From Aphanothece hegewaldii CCALA 016 (GTDB lineage Bacteria > Cyanobacteriota > Cyanobacteriia > Cyanobacteriales > Microcystaceae): a DNA stretch of 64,000 bases. The stretch lies in contig NZ_PXOH01000019.1 in the NCBI RefSeq assembly GCF_003007785.1, positions 40,868 to 104,867 of the forward strand, read 5' to 3'. The notes under the pieces are model-generated. The model ran no database searches, was not told the DNA's origin, and saw nothing but the letters and a program-made list of their open reading frames with translations. Positions 26,443 to 34,146 of this stretch are shown in pieces. How positions within the stretch are numbered: the stretch's first letter is position 1; each line of letters begins with the position of its first letter. Made by a program: the position numbers and the translations under genes.

Positions 26443-27117
26443 CTACTTTTTAGCCCGACAATATTCTTGATAGCCTTGAATATAGTCCATAATAATTCCT
26501 ACTGCTTCGGGGCGTAAATTCCGTTCAGGTGGGAAATTTTTAACAACCGTTGACACCATTTTATAAATCTCACACCACTGAGCAAAATCAGCCAAATACA
26601 CTTGAGATTGTACTAACTTATAAATGAGTGCGATCGTAAAATCGTTCGGTTGTCTCGCCGCAGCAGTCGATACTAATGTTAAAGCATCCGCTTGCTCTAT
26701 TTCACCTGTACCACCTAAAGCTTTTAAAGTAAAATAATCATCCATCGCCAACAGATAACCCAAAGCAAATAATTCTTCTGTAGTTAAAGTTTCTATTTTC
26801 AAATTTGAGCGATTTTGTTGATAACGTTTCGCTAAATAATCCAAATAAATCGCAGCATTACTTTGACCTTCAATAGACCAACCCAAAGCATTAATAATCG
26901 CAGCACGAATATCATTTTTAATCATTGGGTCACTCAAAGCAGCCATTAAAGGTGGTGTAAGTTGTTTTTTTGCTGCTAAATTAACTAATTCAACATCTTG
27001 ATAAGCTTGAGAAAAATCAGTACTCGTTAAAGGACTATCCGCTTTAGCCATAGGAGTTGTCCAATAAATCAAACTAGCTGCAAACCCTGATAAAAGATAT
27101 TTAATTACTTTTTTCAT
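26443..27117 (-). CDS. Exported hypothetical protein
   Basis: From ATG 27117 the protein begins with a signal peptide (MKKVIKYLLSGFAASLIYWT, cleavage near PMAKADS). The mature part, about 200 residues, is helical with alternating short helices (VELVNLAAKKQLTPPLMAAL; IRAAIINALGW), suggestive of HEAT-like or TPR-like solenoid structure. It has one conserved-looking Cys near each end of the C-terminal third. I do not know the family. It follows yidD by 11 bases and is probably in the same transcript. Confidence 0.65.
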   Translation of the reverse strand: MKKVIKYLLSGFAASLIYWTTPMAKADSPLTSTDFSQAYQDVELVNLAAKKQLTPPLMAALSDPMIKNDIRAAIINALGWSIEGQSNAAIYLDYLAKRYQQNRSNLKIETLTTEELFALGYLLAMDDYFTLKALGGTGEIEQADALTLVSTAAARQPNDFTIALIYKLVQSQVYLADFAQWCEIYKMVSTVVKNFPPERNLRPEAVGIIMDYIQGYQEYCRAKK

Positions 27118-27128
27118 TTGACAAATTA

Positions 27129-27377
27129 TTAACAACAAGAATCATGATGTTTATCTTGATTTTGGCTCATAGGAACCGGATCATAACCGCCTGGATGCCA
27201 AGGATGACACCGTAAAACCCGTTTAGTCGCTAACCAAATTCCCCGCAAAGGGCCAAAACGATCAATCGCTTCAATGGCATACACAGAGCAAGTAGGACGA
27301 AAACGACAACTTGGAGGGAATAAAGGCGAAATAAAAAGACGATAGCCACGAATTAGTCCAATAAGGATGAATTTCAT
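27129..27377 (-). CDS. yidD: Membrane protein insertion efficiency factor
   Basis: 82 residues with the YidD pattern: amphipathic N-terminus [34 protein letters not shown], then [24 protein letters not shown], and a Cys/His-rich tail. YidD assists insertion of inner-membrane proteins by YidC. The usual neighbours (rpmH, rnpA, yidC) are absent here, so it is detached from that cluster. Confidence 0.93.
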   Translation of the reverse strand: MKFILIGLIRGYRLFISPLFPPSCRFRPTCSVYAIEAIDRFGPLRGIWLATKRVLRCHPWHPGGYDPVPMSQNQDKHHDSCC

Positions 27378-27432
27378 AGTAGTCCCCAGAATGGCATAAA
27401 GTGGTATTTAGACGAATTCAAAAGTTAAGCGG

Positions 27433-28137
27433 TTGTCTGATTTATTTCCTCCTACTCAACTTCTCTACTCTGTTCCATTCTCGCTTAGTTTAGTCGCTCT
27501 TTACTTGGGTTTGATTATTCTAGTCGCCGAGAGATTGAAGCGTTATTATTCAAGCAATAGCGAACTCACCCGCAAAGTCGTTCATATTGGGACTGGCAAT
27601 GTTATTCTACTCGCTTGGTGGTTAAAAATTCCCGCTTGGATTGGAATCGGTGCCGCCATCATTGCCGCTATCATTGCTTTAATTTCCTATTTTGTGCCAA
27701 TTCTACCAAGTATTAACAGCGTAGGACGCAAAAGCTTAGGAACCTTCTTTTATGCGCTTAGTATTGGTGTATTAGTTGGGTGGTTTTGGCCCATCGAACA
27801 ATATCAATATGCAGCGATCGGGATTTTAGTCATGGCCTTTGGGGATGGTTTTGCAGCCATTATCGGTCAACGTTTTGGTCAACATCCCTACACGGTTTTG
27901 GGAAGTCAAAAAAGTTGGGAAGGTTCACTCACAATGGTTGGAATTAGTTTTATCGTAACCGGTTTAATTTTAGCCTCTGTTTACGGCAATCTGGGTATAA
28001 TCTGGTTAATTGCGGCGATCGTTTCTTTAAATGCGACAACTTTAGAAAGTTTTTCGACATTGGGTTTAGATAATTTAACCGTACCTATTGGAAGCGCTGC
28101 TGTCGCCTTTTTTCTGTGTCAATGGTGGATTAGTTAA
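27433..28137 (+). CDS. Phytol/polyprenol kinase family membrane protein (VTE5/VTE6-like)
   Basis: 234 residues with about seven hydrophobic segments. Family features: ELTRKVVHIGTGNVILLAWW, GRKSLGTFFYALSIG, and VMAFGDGFAAIIGQRFGQHPYTVLGSQKSWEGSLTM, the conserved CTP-kinase-like signature. Relatives phosphorylate phytol or phytyl phosphate for tocopherol and chlorophyll recycling, which fits an organism with chlP. The start appears to be TTG 27433, since no ATG precedes the conserved helices. Confidence 0.82.
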   Translation: MSDLFPPTQLLYSVPFSLSLVALYLGLIILVAERLKRYYSSNSELTRKVVHIGTGNVILLAWWLKIPAWIGIGAAIIAAIIALISYFVPILPSINSVGRKSLGTFFYALSIGVLVGWFWPIEQYQYAAIGILVMAFGDGFAAIIGQRFGQHPYTVLGSQKSWEGSLTMVGISFIVTGLILASVYGNLGIIWLIAAIVSLNATTLESFSTLGLDNLTVPIGSAAVAFFLCQWWIS

Positions 28138-28139
28138 AA

Positions 28140-28307
28140 TTATCTTGGTGCTTTGCTCCAACCATTGGCGATCGCTTCTGACTCCGAGCAAAACCATCTT
28201 TCACCCTTACTAGGATCAATAATAGTTGATTCATAGTCTTCCGCACCAGGAACATGATAAATTCTACGTCCTGAGTTGATAGAAATATTACCTTTGAAGC
28301 GTTCATT
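28140..28307 (-). pseudogene. Sunset-domain (thermonuclease-associated) C-terminal fragment
   Basis: 55 codons in frame, ending at 28140-28142, read NERFKGNISINSGRRIYHVP, then GAEDYESTIIDPSKGERWFC and SESEAIANGWSKAPR. This is the small C-terminal domain (G-N-I-S-x-N-x-G-x-x-I-Y-H-x-P-G ... E-R-W-F-C-x-E-x-E-A) found at the end of thermonuclease-like and other proteins. A stop lies directly upstream and no start codon is present, so only this tail survives. Confidence 0.7.
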
Positions 28308-28363
28308 TCATTAACAAAAACGCTACTTAAACATAAACATTTCTCCGCGCTTTGTTATCACAC

Positions 28364-28684
28364 TCAACACTCTTCTTTTTCCGTTGCTACAAACCAAACT
28401 ATCTCACCAATACTAGGATATCGACCTAAAGCATCCCATTCAGCCTTGATTTGACTAATGATTTCAGTAGATGGTAACTTCCATACTTCAAAATTTCCGT
28501 CTTTGGTGAAATTACCAGCCTCAATTAACTTATCATTCAACAATTCTTCAATTAATTTTATGGTTTTTCTACGAACTTCTGAGACATCTGTTTCTGATCC
28601 AGAATTTCTAAATTCCCATACAATAGACCACAAGCCTACATAATCTTCAGCACATTCTATTAATATTGAATCTCTTATTGTCAT
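28364..28684 (-). CDS. Hypothetical protein, about 106 residues
   Basis: From ATG 28684: MTIRDSILIECAEDYVGLWS, VWEFRNSG, helical middle VRRKTIKLIEELLNDKLIEAGNF, FEVWKLPSTEIISQIKAEWDALGRYPSIGEIVWFVATEK. The pattern of an N-terminal D-Y-x-G-L-W and a C-terminal E-W-x-x-L-G-x-x-P-x-I-G-E-x-x-W-F recalls small stand-alone bacterial proteins of unknown function, some near toxin loci; this is from memory. A TTG five codons upstream is the alternative start. It lies in a stretch with gene fragments on both sides. Confidence 0.6.
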   Translation of the reverse strand: MTIRDSILIECAEDYVGLWSIVWEFRNSGSETDVSEVRRKTIKLIEELLNDKLIEAGNFTKDGNFEVWKLPSTEIISQIKAEWDALGRYPSIGEIVWFVATEKEEC

Positions 28685-28850
28685 AATTTTTTGGCTCAAA
28701 CTAAGGGTTACACTTGATTTTCCTGACTGTTTGACCTAATTGAGCTAGCAATTTCAGAGCCTCATCTACTTCTCTACACCCTACACCTTAGCTCGAAACT
28801 TGTCATTAATGAAAGGCAGTAGGAGACTTATTTTATGAATAAAAGAAGAG

Positions 28851-29915
28851 TTAATCTAACTTGGTTAAAGACTGAATTTCCGTAGGTGTTACCCTTAAAT
28901 CATCAATAATCTGCTTAATGACGCTGGCTACAGGAACCGCTAATAATAATCCCAAAACACCACCAAGCTGCGCCCCAATAAATAAAGAAATCAATAACCA
29001 AATTGGATTTAAACCGATGAGATCTCCCATTAATTTAGGCGACAAAACATTATCAACAATCTGATTAACAATTAAATTGGATATAAAAAATTTAATACCG
29101 ATATCCAGTTCATTAAAACACAGTAATATCGTCAGAAAAAAACCTAAAATACCTCCAGCAATGGGAATCAATGAAGTAACACCCAAAGCAAAGGCAAATA
29201 GAATAGAATAAGGAATATTCAGTAAAATAAAAGCAATGACTAGAGCAACAATAGTAATTACGCAGAGAATTAAACGACTAAAAAAATAATCTTTAAAGGT
29301 TTTTTGTGTATATAAAGGTATTTTTTTATCCCAGGGCGCGGGAAGCCAACTAAAAATACCGTCCCAGAATTTTTGACCACCGATGAGTAAAAAAATCGTA
29401 AATACTAAGACGATCAAAGAATTGAAAAAACTGCCAATTGTTCCTGCTAATAATCCTAATACTTGGCTGCCAACTCCTTCCAAACGTCCGTAAAATCTTG
29501 TCGCAGAAACAGAAACAATTTTACCCACATCAAAAGGAAGTCTAGTCAGAATTGGCGTTTTAGATAAAGTATCTAGATTTTGTTGTGTATCTTCTAACCA
29601 TTGTGGCGCACTATTGAGTAAACTACTCAGTTGAGTTACGATTAAAGGAATCAAAACAAGAGCCGAAGCAAACACGATAAAAAGAGTCGATAATAAAACT
29701 AAAGTAATCGCCCATCCTCTTTTCATTCCTTCTTTTTGTAAAAGTTTAACAGCTAATTCAAGTAAAAAAGCTAAAAGATTGGCGATGATCACAAAAGTGA
29801 CTAAGGAACGAAAATAGTTGAGAACTAAGACAAGTAGCCACCCATTTAGAAATAAAATAGGAAAGATAATTGCTAACCGTAACCATTTCGGAAAGGTGAG
29901 AAAAGTTTTATACAT
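28851..29915 (-). CDS. AI-2E family transporter (PerM-like permease)
   Basis: 354 residues with about eight membrane helices. The N-terminal pair WLRLAIIFPILFLNGWLLVLVLNYF and FVIIANLLAFLLELAV is followed by a soluble loop (about 80-145), then a C-terminal membrane block with FALGVTSLIPIAGGILGFFLT and LIGLNPIWLLISLFIGAQLGGVLGLLLAVPVA, the family hallmark. Substrates vary and are mostly unknown (autoinducer-2 export, Na+/H+ antiport); none can be named here. Confidence 0.9.
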   Translation of the reverse strand: MYKTFLTFPKWLRLAIIFPILFLNGWLLVLVLNYFRSLVTFVIIANLLAFLLELAVKLLQKEGMKRGWAITLVLLSTLFIVFASALVLIPLIVTQLSSLLNSAPQWLEDTQQNLDTLSKTPILTRLPFDVGKIVSVSATRFYGRLEGVGSQVLGLLAGTIGSFFNSLIVLVFTIFLLIGGQKFWDGIFSWLPAPWDKKIPLYTQKTFKDYFFSRLILCVITIVALVIAFILLNIPYSILFAFALGVTSLIPIAGGILGFFLTILLCFNELDIGIKFFISNLIVNQIVDNVLSPKLMGDLIGLNPIWLLISLFIGAQLGGVLGLLLAVPVASVIKQIIDDLRVTPTEIQSLTKLD

Positions 29916-30036
29916 TGAAGATCCGTAAAAGCGATCGTGCCAAACTCGTTTTCAATTTTACCTAGAGTTTTGCATCCATTGTATTTTTTTGGCTTAAGAT
30001 GGACGTGAACCAACAGCCTTTAATCATTAAATCACC

Positions 30037-30912
30037 GTGTTTACGATCACAGATCAACAAAATCAATACCTAACCTATATTCTCTCTGATTCCGAGTCGG
30101 ATGCTCATCTAAAAGTAGTTCCCGATCGCGGAGGTATTATTACTCATTGGCAAATCAAAGGTAAAGATATCCTCTATCTCGATGAAAAGCGTTTTGCCGA
30201 TCCTACCCTAAGTGTACGCGGTGGTAATCCTATCTTATTCCCAATCTGCGGTAATTTGCCGAATAACACCTACACCCACAAGGGAGAAACTTACACCCTC
30301 AAACAACACGGTTTTGCGAGAGATTTACCCTGGCAAGTCATCGCCCAAAATACTGATAACTGTGCTAGTTTGACAATATCTTTAGAAAGTAATCCCACGA
30401 CAAAAGCCGTTTATCCTTTTAATTTTCAACTGGCTTTTACTTACCAACTTCAAGACAACCGTCTAAAAATTATCGGACATCTGACTAATCATTCTACGGA
30501 AAAAATGCCTTTTTCTTGGGGTTTCCATCCCTATTTTCTAGTAGAAGACAAAAATCAGCTAGTTTTGGATATTCCTGCTACCCAATACCAAAACCAAATC
30601 ACACAAGAGATTCATCCGTTTACAGGGGGTTTTGATTTCAACCAAGACGAGATCGATGTCGCTTTTAAAAATGTTTCTCGTTCATCGAGTGGCTATACAG
30701 ATTATTCCCGTCGCCATGAGATTAGTTTAACTTACTCAGATATTTATTCTACCGTCGTTTTTTGGACAGTCAAAGGAAAAGATTATATTTGTCTTGAGCC
30801 TTGGAGTGCGCCGCGCAATGCCCTTAATACGGGTAAATCCTTGCTTTATGTCGATCCTGGTGCAACATTTAGCTCATGGGTAGAAATGAGTTTGACATTC
30901 TCTTCCCCATAA
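30037..30912 (+). CDS. Aldose 1-epimerase family protein
   Basis: 291 residues of the galactose mutarotase fold. Visible: DRGGIITHWQIKGKDILYLD, SVRGGNPILFPICGN, KQHGFARDLPW with the catalytic-type His, SWGFHPYF with the second His, and CLEPWSAPRNALNTG with the conserved Glu. Members interconvert sugar anomers or act on hexose 6-phosphates (YeaD-like); the sugar is not determinable. Start GTG 30037. Its end borders a decayed IS-like region. Confidence 0.88.
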   Translation: MFTITDQQNQYLTYILSDSESDAHLKVVPDRGGIITHWQIKGKDILYLDEKRFADPTLSVRGGNPILFPICGNLPNNTYTHKGETYTLKQHGFARDLPWQVIAQNTDNCASLTISLESNPTTKAVYPFNFQLAFTYQLQDNRLKIIGHLTNHSTEKMPFSWGFHPYFLVEDKNQLVLDIPATQYQNQITQEIHPFTGGFDFNQDEIDVAFKNVSRSSSGYTDYSRRHEISLTYSDIYSTVVFWTVKGKDYICLEPWSAPRNALNTGKSLLYVDPGATFSSWVEMSLTFSSP

Positions 30913-31200
30913 ACGGGGTGAGATTCTTGGTTCAATGAGTCCACTTAAACTAGATGCCTTGCGATATCTAGTCCAGAGGTGGTTCTCTCCTCAAGCGTTC
31001 ACTTTCCCCATGCCCTGGGGTAGTTGTATTTCTACAAGATTTGTTTGTTAGAGACGTGCCATGGCACGTCTGTACAATGCTGTTCGTCTAGTTCCTGCTT
31101 TCGATTTTACCTGTCCACAGGCGGAAGCTAGAAAAATTGGACAGAACCCTATATCTTTGATTTTCAAGGTGCAGCGTTAACCGTTTAAATTACTAGGTTT
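30913..31200 (-). mobile_element. Probable decayed IS200/IS605-type tnpB tail
   Basis: No intact frame. On the minus strand the frames break repeatedly but give segments such as SCRNTTTPGHGESERLRREP and LSGLIEPRISPRLWG, which resemble the disordered C-terminal tails of cyanobacterial TnpB proteins as I remember them. The palindrome at 31052-31071 is inserted within it. Together with the hairpins and broken RHH gene to the right, this suggests an old IS200/IS605-like insertion. The identification rests on recall and needs an IS database search. Confidence 0.4.
31052..31071. repeat. Perfect 20-base palindrome of the GAGACGTGCC family
   Basis: AGACGTGCCA-TGGCACGTCT is perfectly self-complementary, preceded by GAG and followed by GTAC. 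It matches the general form of the GTAGAGACG...CGTCTCTAC palindromes scattered in cyanobacterial genomes; relatives here are at 9921-9959 and 21852-21894. Confidence 0.7.
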
Positions 31201-31259
31201 TTAGACAGGTTGACTACCTTCCCTGTTCAACGTTCATTGTAGCACTTCTTGTGGCTACA

Positions 31260-31489
31260 ATGGTATACTGCCAAATTTTAAGAGTTCGTTTATCGGACAA
31301 GGAATGGGAAAGATTAAATGCTTACGCACTCATCTAAAAACTCTACTCTGACCGCATAAACGCGGTCATCCGCAAGCCCCGCCTTTGCAAGGCGGGGAAC
31401 GGATAACAGAGATGGTTGGCGATTACATCATTTATACTGCCCAAAAAGCCGCCCTGAAGGGCGAGGCTTTAAACCCAATTTTTCGGTAA
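31260..31489 (+). pseudogene. Ribbon-helix-helix (CopG-like) gene interrupted by hairpin insertions
   Basis: ATG 31260 opens MVYCQILRVRLSDKEWERLN AYA, a good RHH N-terminus (beta strand, then D-K-E-x-E-x-L), but stops at 31335-31337. A shift gives SSKNSTLTA, the usual turn and second helix, and a later frame gives ITEMVGDYIIYTAQKAALKG and a stop at 31487-31489. Between these parts lie GACCGC-ATAAAC-GCGGTC (31350-31367) and the hairpin at 31377-31397. Removing them would nearly restore STLTAVITEMVGDYI. I infer a small DNA-binding gene broken by palindromic insertions. Confidence 0.55.
31368..31468. repeat. GC-rich hairpins in the decayed IS-like region
   Basis: CCCCGCCTT (31377-31385), loop TGC, AAGGCGGGG (31389-31397), enclosed by ATCCG (31368-31372)/CGGAT (31400-31404). 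A second hairpin, GCCGCCCT with AGGGCGAGGC, lies at 31448-31468. Both are much richer in G+C than the surroundings and resemble IS200/IS605 end structures or mobile palindromic units. Confidence 0.65.
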
Positions 31490-31561
31490 AAAACTTTTAG
31501 ATTTTCTCTTGCATAGAATAAATATCTGTGATACTATGATAAATCGTGTGGAAAATACAAC

Positions 31562-31633
31562 GGGACGCTAGCTCAGCGGTAGAGCACTCGGCTTTTAACC
31601 GATTGGTCTTGGGTTCGAATCCCAGGCGTCCCA
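31562..31633 (+). tRNA. tRNA-Lys (anticodon UUU)
   Basis: Complete cloverleaf: acceptor GGGACGC/GCGTCCC, D arm GCTC...GAGC, anticodon stem CTCGG/CCGAT with loop CTTTTAA giving anticodon TTT, T arm CTTGGG-TTCGAAT-CCCAG, discriminator A. The 3' CCA is not encoded. No variable-arm extension. It is the only tRNA gene in the window. Confidence 0.95.
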
Positions 31634-31749
31634 CTTTTATTAAATTTGTCTTGTCTAATTTAACTAGCTTAAGTCATGAGACAGTAAATAAATTTACTGG
31701 CTAATTACCTAATCAATTTTTTAACTCAACAATGTATAAACTTAAATGG

Positions 31750-31823
31750 TTGACAATTCTTTGAATAAGGATTTATATAAGTGTAAGCAAAGTTCCTTAT
31801 TTGTTTATTGATAAACTTACACT
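31750..31823 (+). promoter_or_regulatory. Promoter with overlapping inverted repeats upstream of the PEP-CTERM gene
   Basis: TTGACA (31750-31755), 17-base spacer, TTATAT (31773-31778): a near-consensus sigma-70 promoter, predicted start near 31785. Two perfect inverted repeats are interleaved here: AATAAGG (31764-31770)/CCTTATT (31795-31801) and AGTGTAAG (31780-31787)/CTTACACT (31816-31823). The second ends 5 bases before ATG 31829. They may be operator half-sites or a leader RNA structure. Confidence 0.5.
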
Positions 31824-31828
31824 GAATA

Positions 31829-32629
31829 ATGGTCAATTTCATGCAAAACAATTTAATAAACAACAAAATCGCTATTCTCTTTAGTGCAGTTATTGGTCTT
31901 GGATTTACCACATCACCTACAATGGCAGCAAGCGTAATTGGGATTGATGGCTTTATTGATGTCAACTCTGAATACATATTTGGATTTAGTGGTGCAAGCA
32001 CTAATTCTTTAACACTAGAATTGTCTGATAATACTACTATTACGTTATTTACTGACCAAAGTGAATTTACTTCTGGAATTAGAAATCAAGGCTGGTGGAG
32101 TGCAACTGAGTCAAATGATGATATCAATGATAATTACATCGTAGGCGATATTAGTAATGATCAAACATCACTTCTTAATAACTTTTTTTCCTTCGATATA
32201 TCTAGTCTTTCTGGAACCGTCACATCTGCGACTTTGAACCTACAAAGATATTTCGGACAATCAGATTTAGGACAACAAACTCAAACCTACTCTTTATATG
32301 ATGTATCTACTGATGCCGCCATATTAAATAATAATATGGGAACTAGCGGTGCAATTTTTAATGATTTAGGATCAGGTAAAAATTACGGTAATTATAACGT
32401 CACCGTTGCTGGTGATGACGATGAAATTATAGCTTTCTCGTTAAATTCAAATGCCATTAGCGACCTAAATAATGCCATCTTAGCTAACTCAAACTTTTTT
32501 TCCATCGGCGGAACTTTATTTCCTAGCAATGTACCTTCTGTACCTGAACCCGCTTCTATTTTTGGTATTTTGACTGTTGCTGGTTTAGGATTAATAATAA
32601 AGCGAAAAAATCGCAATATTGTAGATTAA
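31829..32629 (+). CDS. PEP-CTERM sorting domain protein
   Basis: 266 residues. Signal peptide (KIAILFSAVIGLGFTTSPTM, AAS) and a C-terminal sorting signal: VPSVPEPASIFGILTVAGLG followed by a hydrophobic stretch and basic IIKRKNRN, the classical PEP-CTERM layout recognised by exosortase. The middle is beta-rich with Ser/Thr/Asn/Asp, no Cys, including LNLQRYFG and VTVAGDDDEIIAF. Likely an extracellular matrix or surface protein; such proteins often co-occur with exopolysaccharide genes, and an export pair is present at 16.7-19.6 kb. ATG 31841 is a possible later start. Confidence 0.88.
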   Translation: MVNFMQNNLINNKIAILFSAVIGLGFTTSPTMAASVIGIDGFIDVNSEYIFGFSGASTNSLTLELSDNTTITLFTDQSEFTSGIRNQGWWSATESNDDINDNYIVGDISNDQTSLLNNFFSFDISSLSGTVTSATLNLQRYFGQSDLGQQTQTYSLYDVSTDAAILNNNMGTSGAIFNDLGSGKNYGNYNVTVAGDDDEIIAFSLNSNAISDLNNAILANSNFFSIGGTLFPSNVPSVPEPASIFGILTVAGLGLIIKRKNRNIVD

Positions 32630-32691
32630 ATAGTTAAATTGAATTTTCTTGCCCGCTACAGTCTGAGTTTGTGGCGGTGCAACAGTATATT

Positions 32692-33300
32692 TTAATGATG
32701 AGAAGCAAGAATATACCGAAATAAATATTCAGCAATTTCTATCTGATTTTTAGCTTTTTCGGGAGAATCAGCCCAAACCGTTACACCATGTTCGAGAATC
32801 AGTAAAGCGGGAATATCGGGTAATTTATTTTGAAAACGCTCAATAATTTCTTGAGCAATTTGCGGAACATTCAAGTAATTTTTAAAGACAGGCATTGTAA
32901 CTAGGGGATTTTCTTGCCATATTCCCAAACCTTTAACCATTTCAATCGGTGGTAAAGGTAAGTTATCACCTTCAATATAACGCGTCATCAAATTAGCTTC
33001 TACTGAATGAACATGATAACAAGCATTTGCCTTACTGAAAAGAGAATAAATAGCTTGATGAATACTGGTTTCAGCAGAGGGGCAATTTTGAGGATTAGGA
33101 GATTCTAAAACCTCACCTTCTAAATTCATTCTAACAAAATCATTTTCTTGTAAATTTCCTTTACTTTTGCCACTTGCAGTAATCCAAAAACTACCATCAT
33201 TAAGTCTAGCCGATAGATTTCCTGCTGTGCCAACCATCCATCCTTGTTGATAGAATAGACTCGCAGATGAAATTAATTCAAGACGGGGATCATTATTCAT
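32692..33300 (-). CDS. mtnB: Methylthioribulose-1-phosphate dehydratase
   Basis: Class II aldolase family. 202 residues: GWMVGTAGNLSARL, FWITASGKSKG, CPSAETSIHQAIY, then zinc histidines in CYHVHSVEAN and ILEHGVTVWAD. It dehydrates methylthioribulose-1-phosphate in the methionine salvage pathway. Its ATG overlaps the stop of mtnX (TAATG, base 33300 shared), so the two are translationally coupled. Confidence 0.93.
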   Translation of the reverse strand: MNNDPRLELISSASLFYQQGWMVGTAGNLSARLNDGSFWITASGKSKGNLQENDFVRMNLEGEVLESPNPQNCPSAETSIHQAIYSLFSKANACYHVHSVEANLMTRYIEGDNLPLPPIEMVKGLGIWQENPLVTMPVFKNYLNVPQIAQEIIERFQNKLPDIPALLILEHGVTVWADSPEKAKNQIEIAEYLFRYILASHH

Positions 33301-33947
33301 TATGCTTTATGTTTCGCTAAATAACTTTGAATGTCTGAAAAATCGTGCCAAGAAATATAAGATTTATTTTCAGCTTCGAGATAATCAATCAAACGATCAC
33401 GAGCAAAAACCAAATCAGCCGAAATAGCCATATTAATATCAGTTACAGAATCACCGATCGCTATCGATTCATCTACTAAATATTGTGCCATAACTTTCAC
33501 CTTAGCAACTAATTCAGTTTCATCCTCAAAACCCGAAATAACTTTTAAATAATCATAACGAGTATCAACATCTAGAGCAAAAATAGCCGAGACTTTTGAG
33601 AGCAAACCCTCCCGTTTTAAAACCGTTTCTACCATATCACGCAAGCCCCCCGACACAACCACAAAAGGTATATTCTCTCCTTGCAAAAAATCTAAAAATT
33701 GACCCAATCCATAACGGATCGGTTTATCTTGAGCATATGCTAAAATATCACCATAACAAATTGAGGGAATAGATTCTAGGATCTGACGGACACCCTCTCT
33801 TAAAGTTATTTGACGATGATACATTTTTGGCATCACTTCGGCGGATAATTCGGGGGCGAATTCCTTTAGCATTCCCGCAAATGTTTCAATAGCTGTAATC
33901 GTTCCATCAAAATCACAAAAGACAACTCGTTTCAAATGTTCTGGCAT
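33300..33947 (-). CDS. mtnX: HK-MTPenyl-1-P phosphatase
   Basis: HAD-superfamily phosphatase of methionine salvage (215 residues). Motif I FCDFDGTITAIETFAGML with the nucleophile Asp, motif II VVSGGLRDMV, motif IV SIAIGDSVTDINMA. MtnX acts on 2-hydroxy-3-keto-5-methylthiopentenyl-1-phosphate, the product of the MtnW enolase. First gene of a two-gene operon with mtnB. Other mtn genes (mtnW, mtnD) are not in the window. Confidence 0.92.
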   Translation of the reverse strand: MPEHLKRVVFCDFDGTITAIETFAGMLKEFAPELSAEVMPKMYHRQITLREGVRQILESIPSICYGDILAYAQDKPIRYGLGQFLDFLQGENIPFVVVSGGLRDMVETVLKREGLLSKVSAIFALDVDTRYDYLKVISGFEDETELVAKVKVMAQYLVDESIAIGDSVTDINMAISADLVFARDRLIDYLEAENKSYISWHDFSDIQSYLAKHKA

Positions 33948-34038
33948 TATAATTATCGTTTGATCAGGTCATTTCTTTGCTATAGTTAATTATATCAACT
34001 AACTCCATATTTTATTTTTTAGATACTTGAAAAAGATA

Positions 34039-34146
34039 ATGGTTAAAATCATTAGTCGTCAATCACTAGGAAGTCAGCCCGTTTATGATATAGGACTTGA
34101 AAATGATCATAACTTTATTTTAAATAACGGTTTCATTGCTTCAAAT
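34039..34146 (+). other. C-intein segment of split DnaE (36 codons)
   Basis: Block F-like [14 protein letters not shown] and block G NGFIASN, ending in the catalytic Asn36, with Cys37 (34147-34149) as the +1 nucleophile. The penultimate residue is Ser instead of the usual His, as in other cyanobacterial DnaE inteins. Length equals that of the well-studied Npu DnaE C-intein as I recall it. Confidence 0.95.

Noticed and set aside
30905..31100. Calling a TnpB guide RNA at the left end of the decayed element
   Set aside because: The tnpB identification itself is weak and no conserved guide scaffold can be seen without a search.
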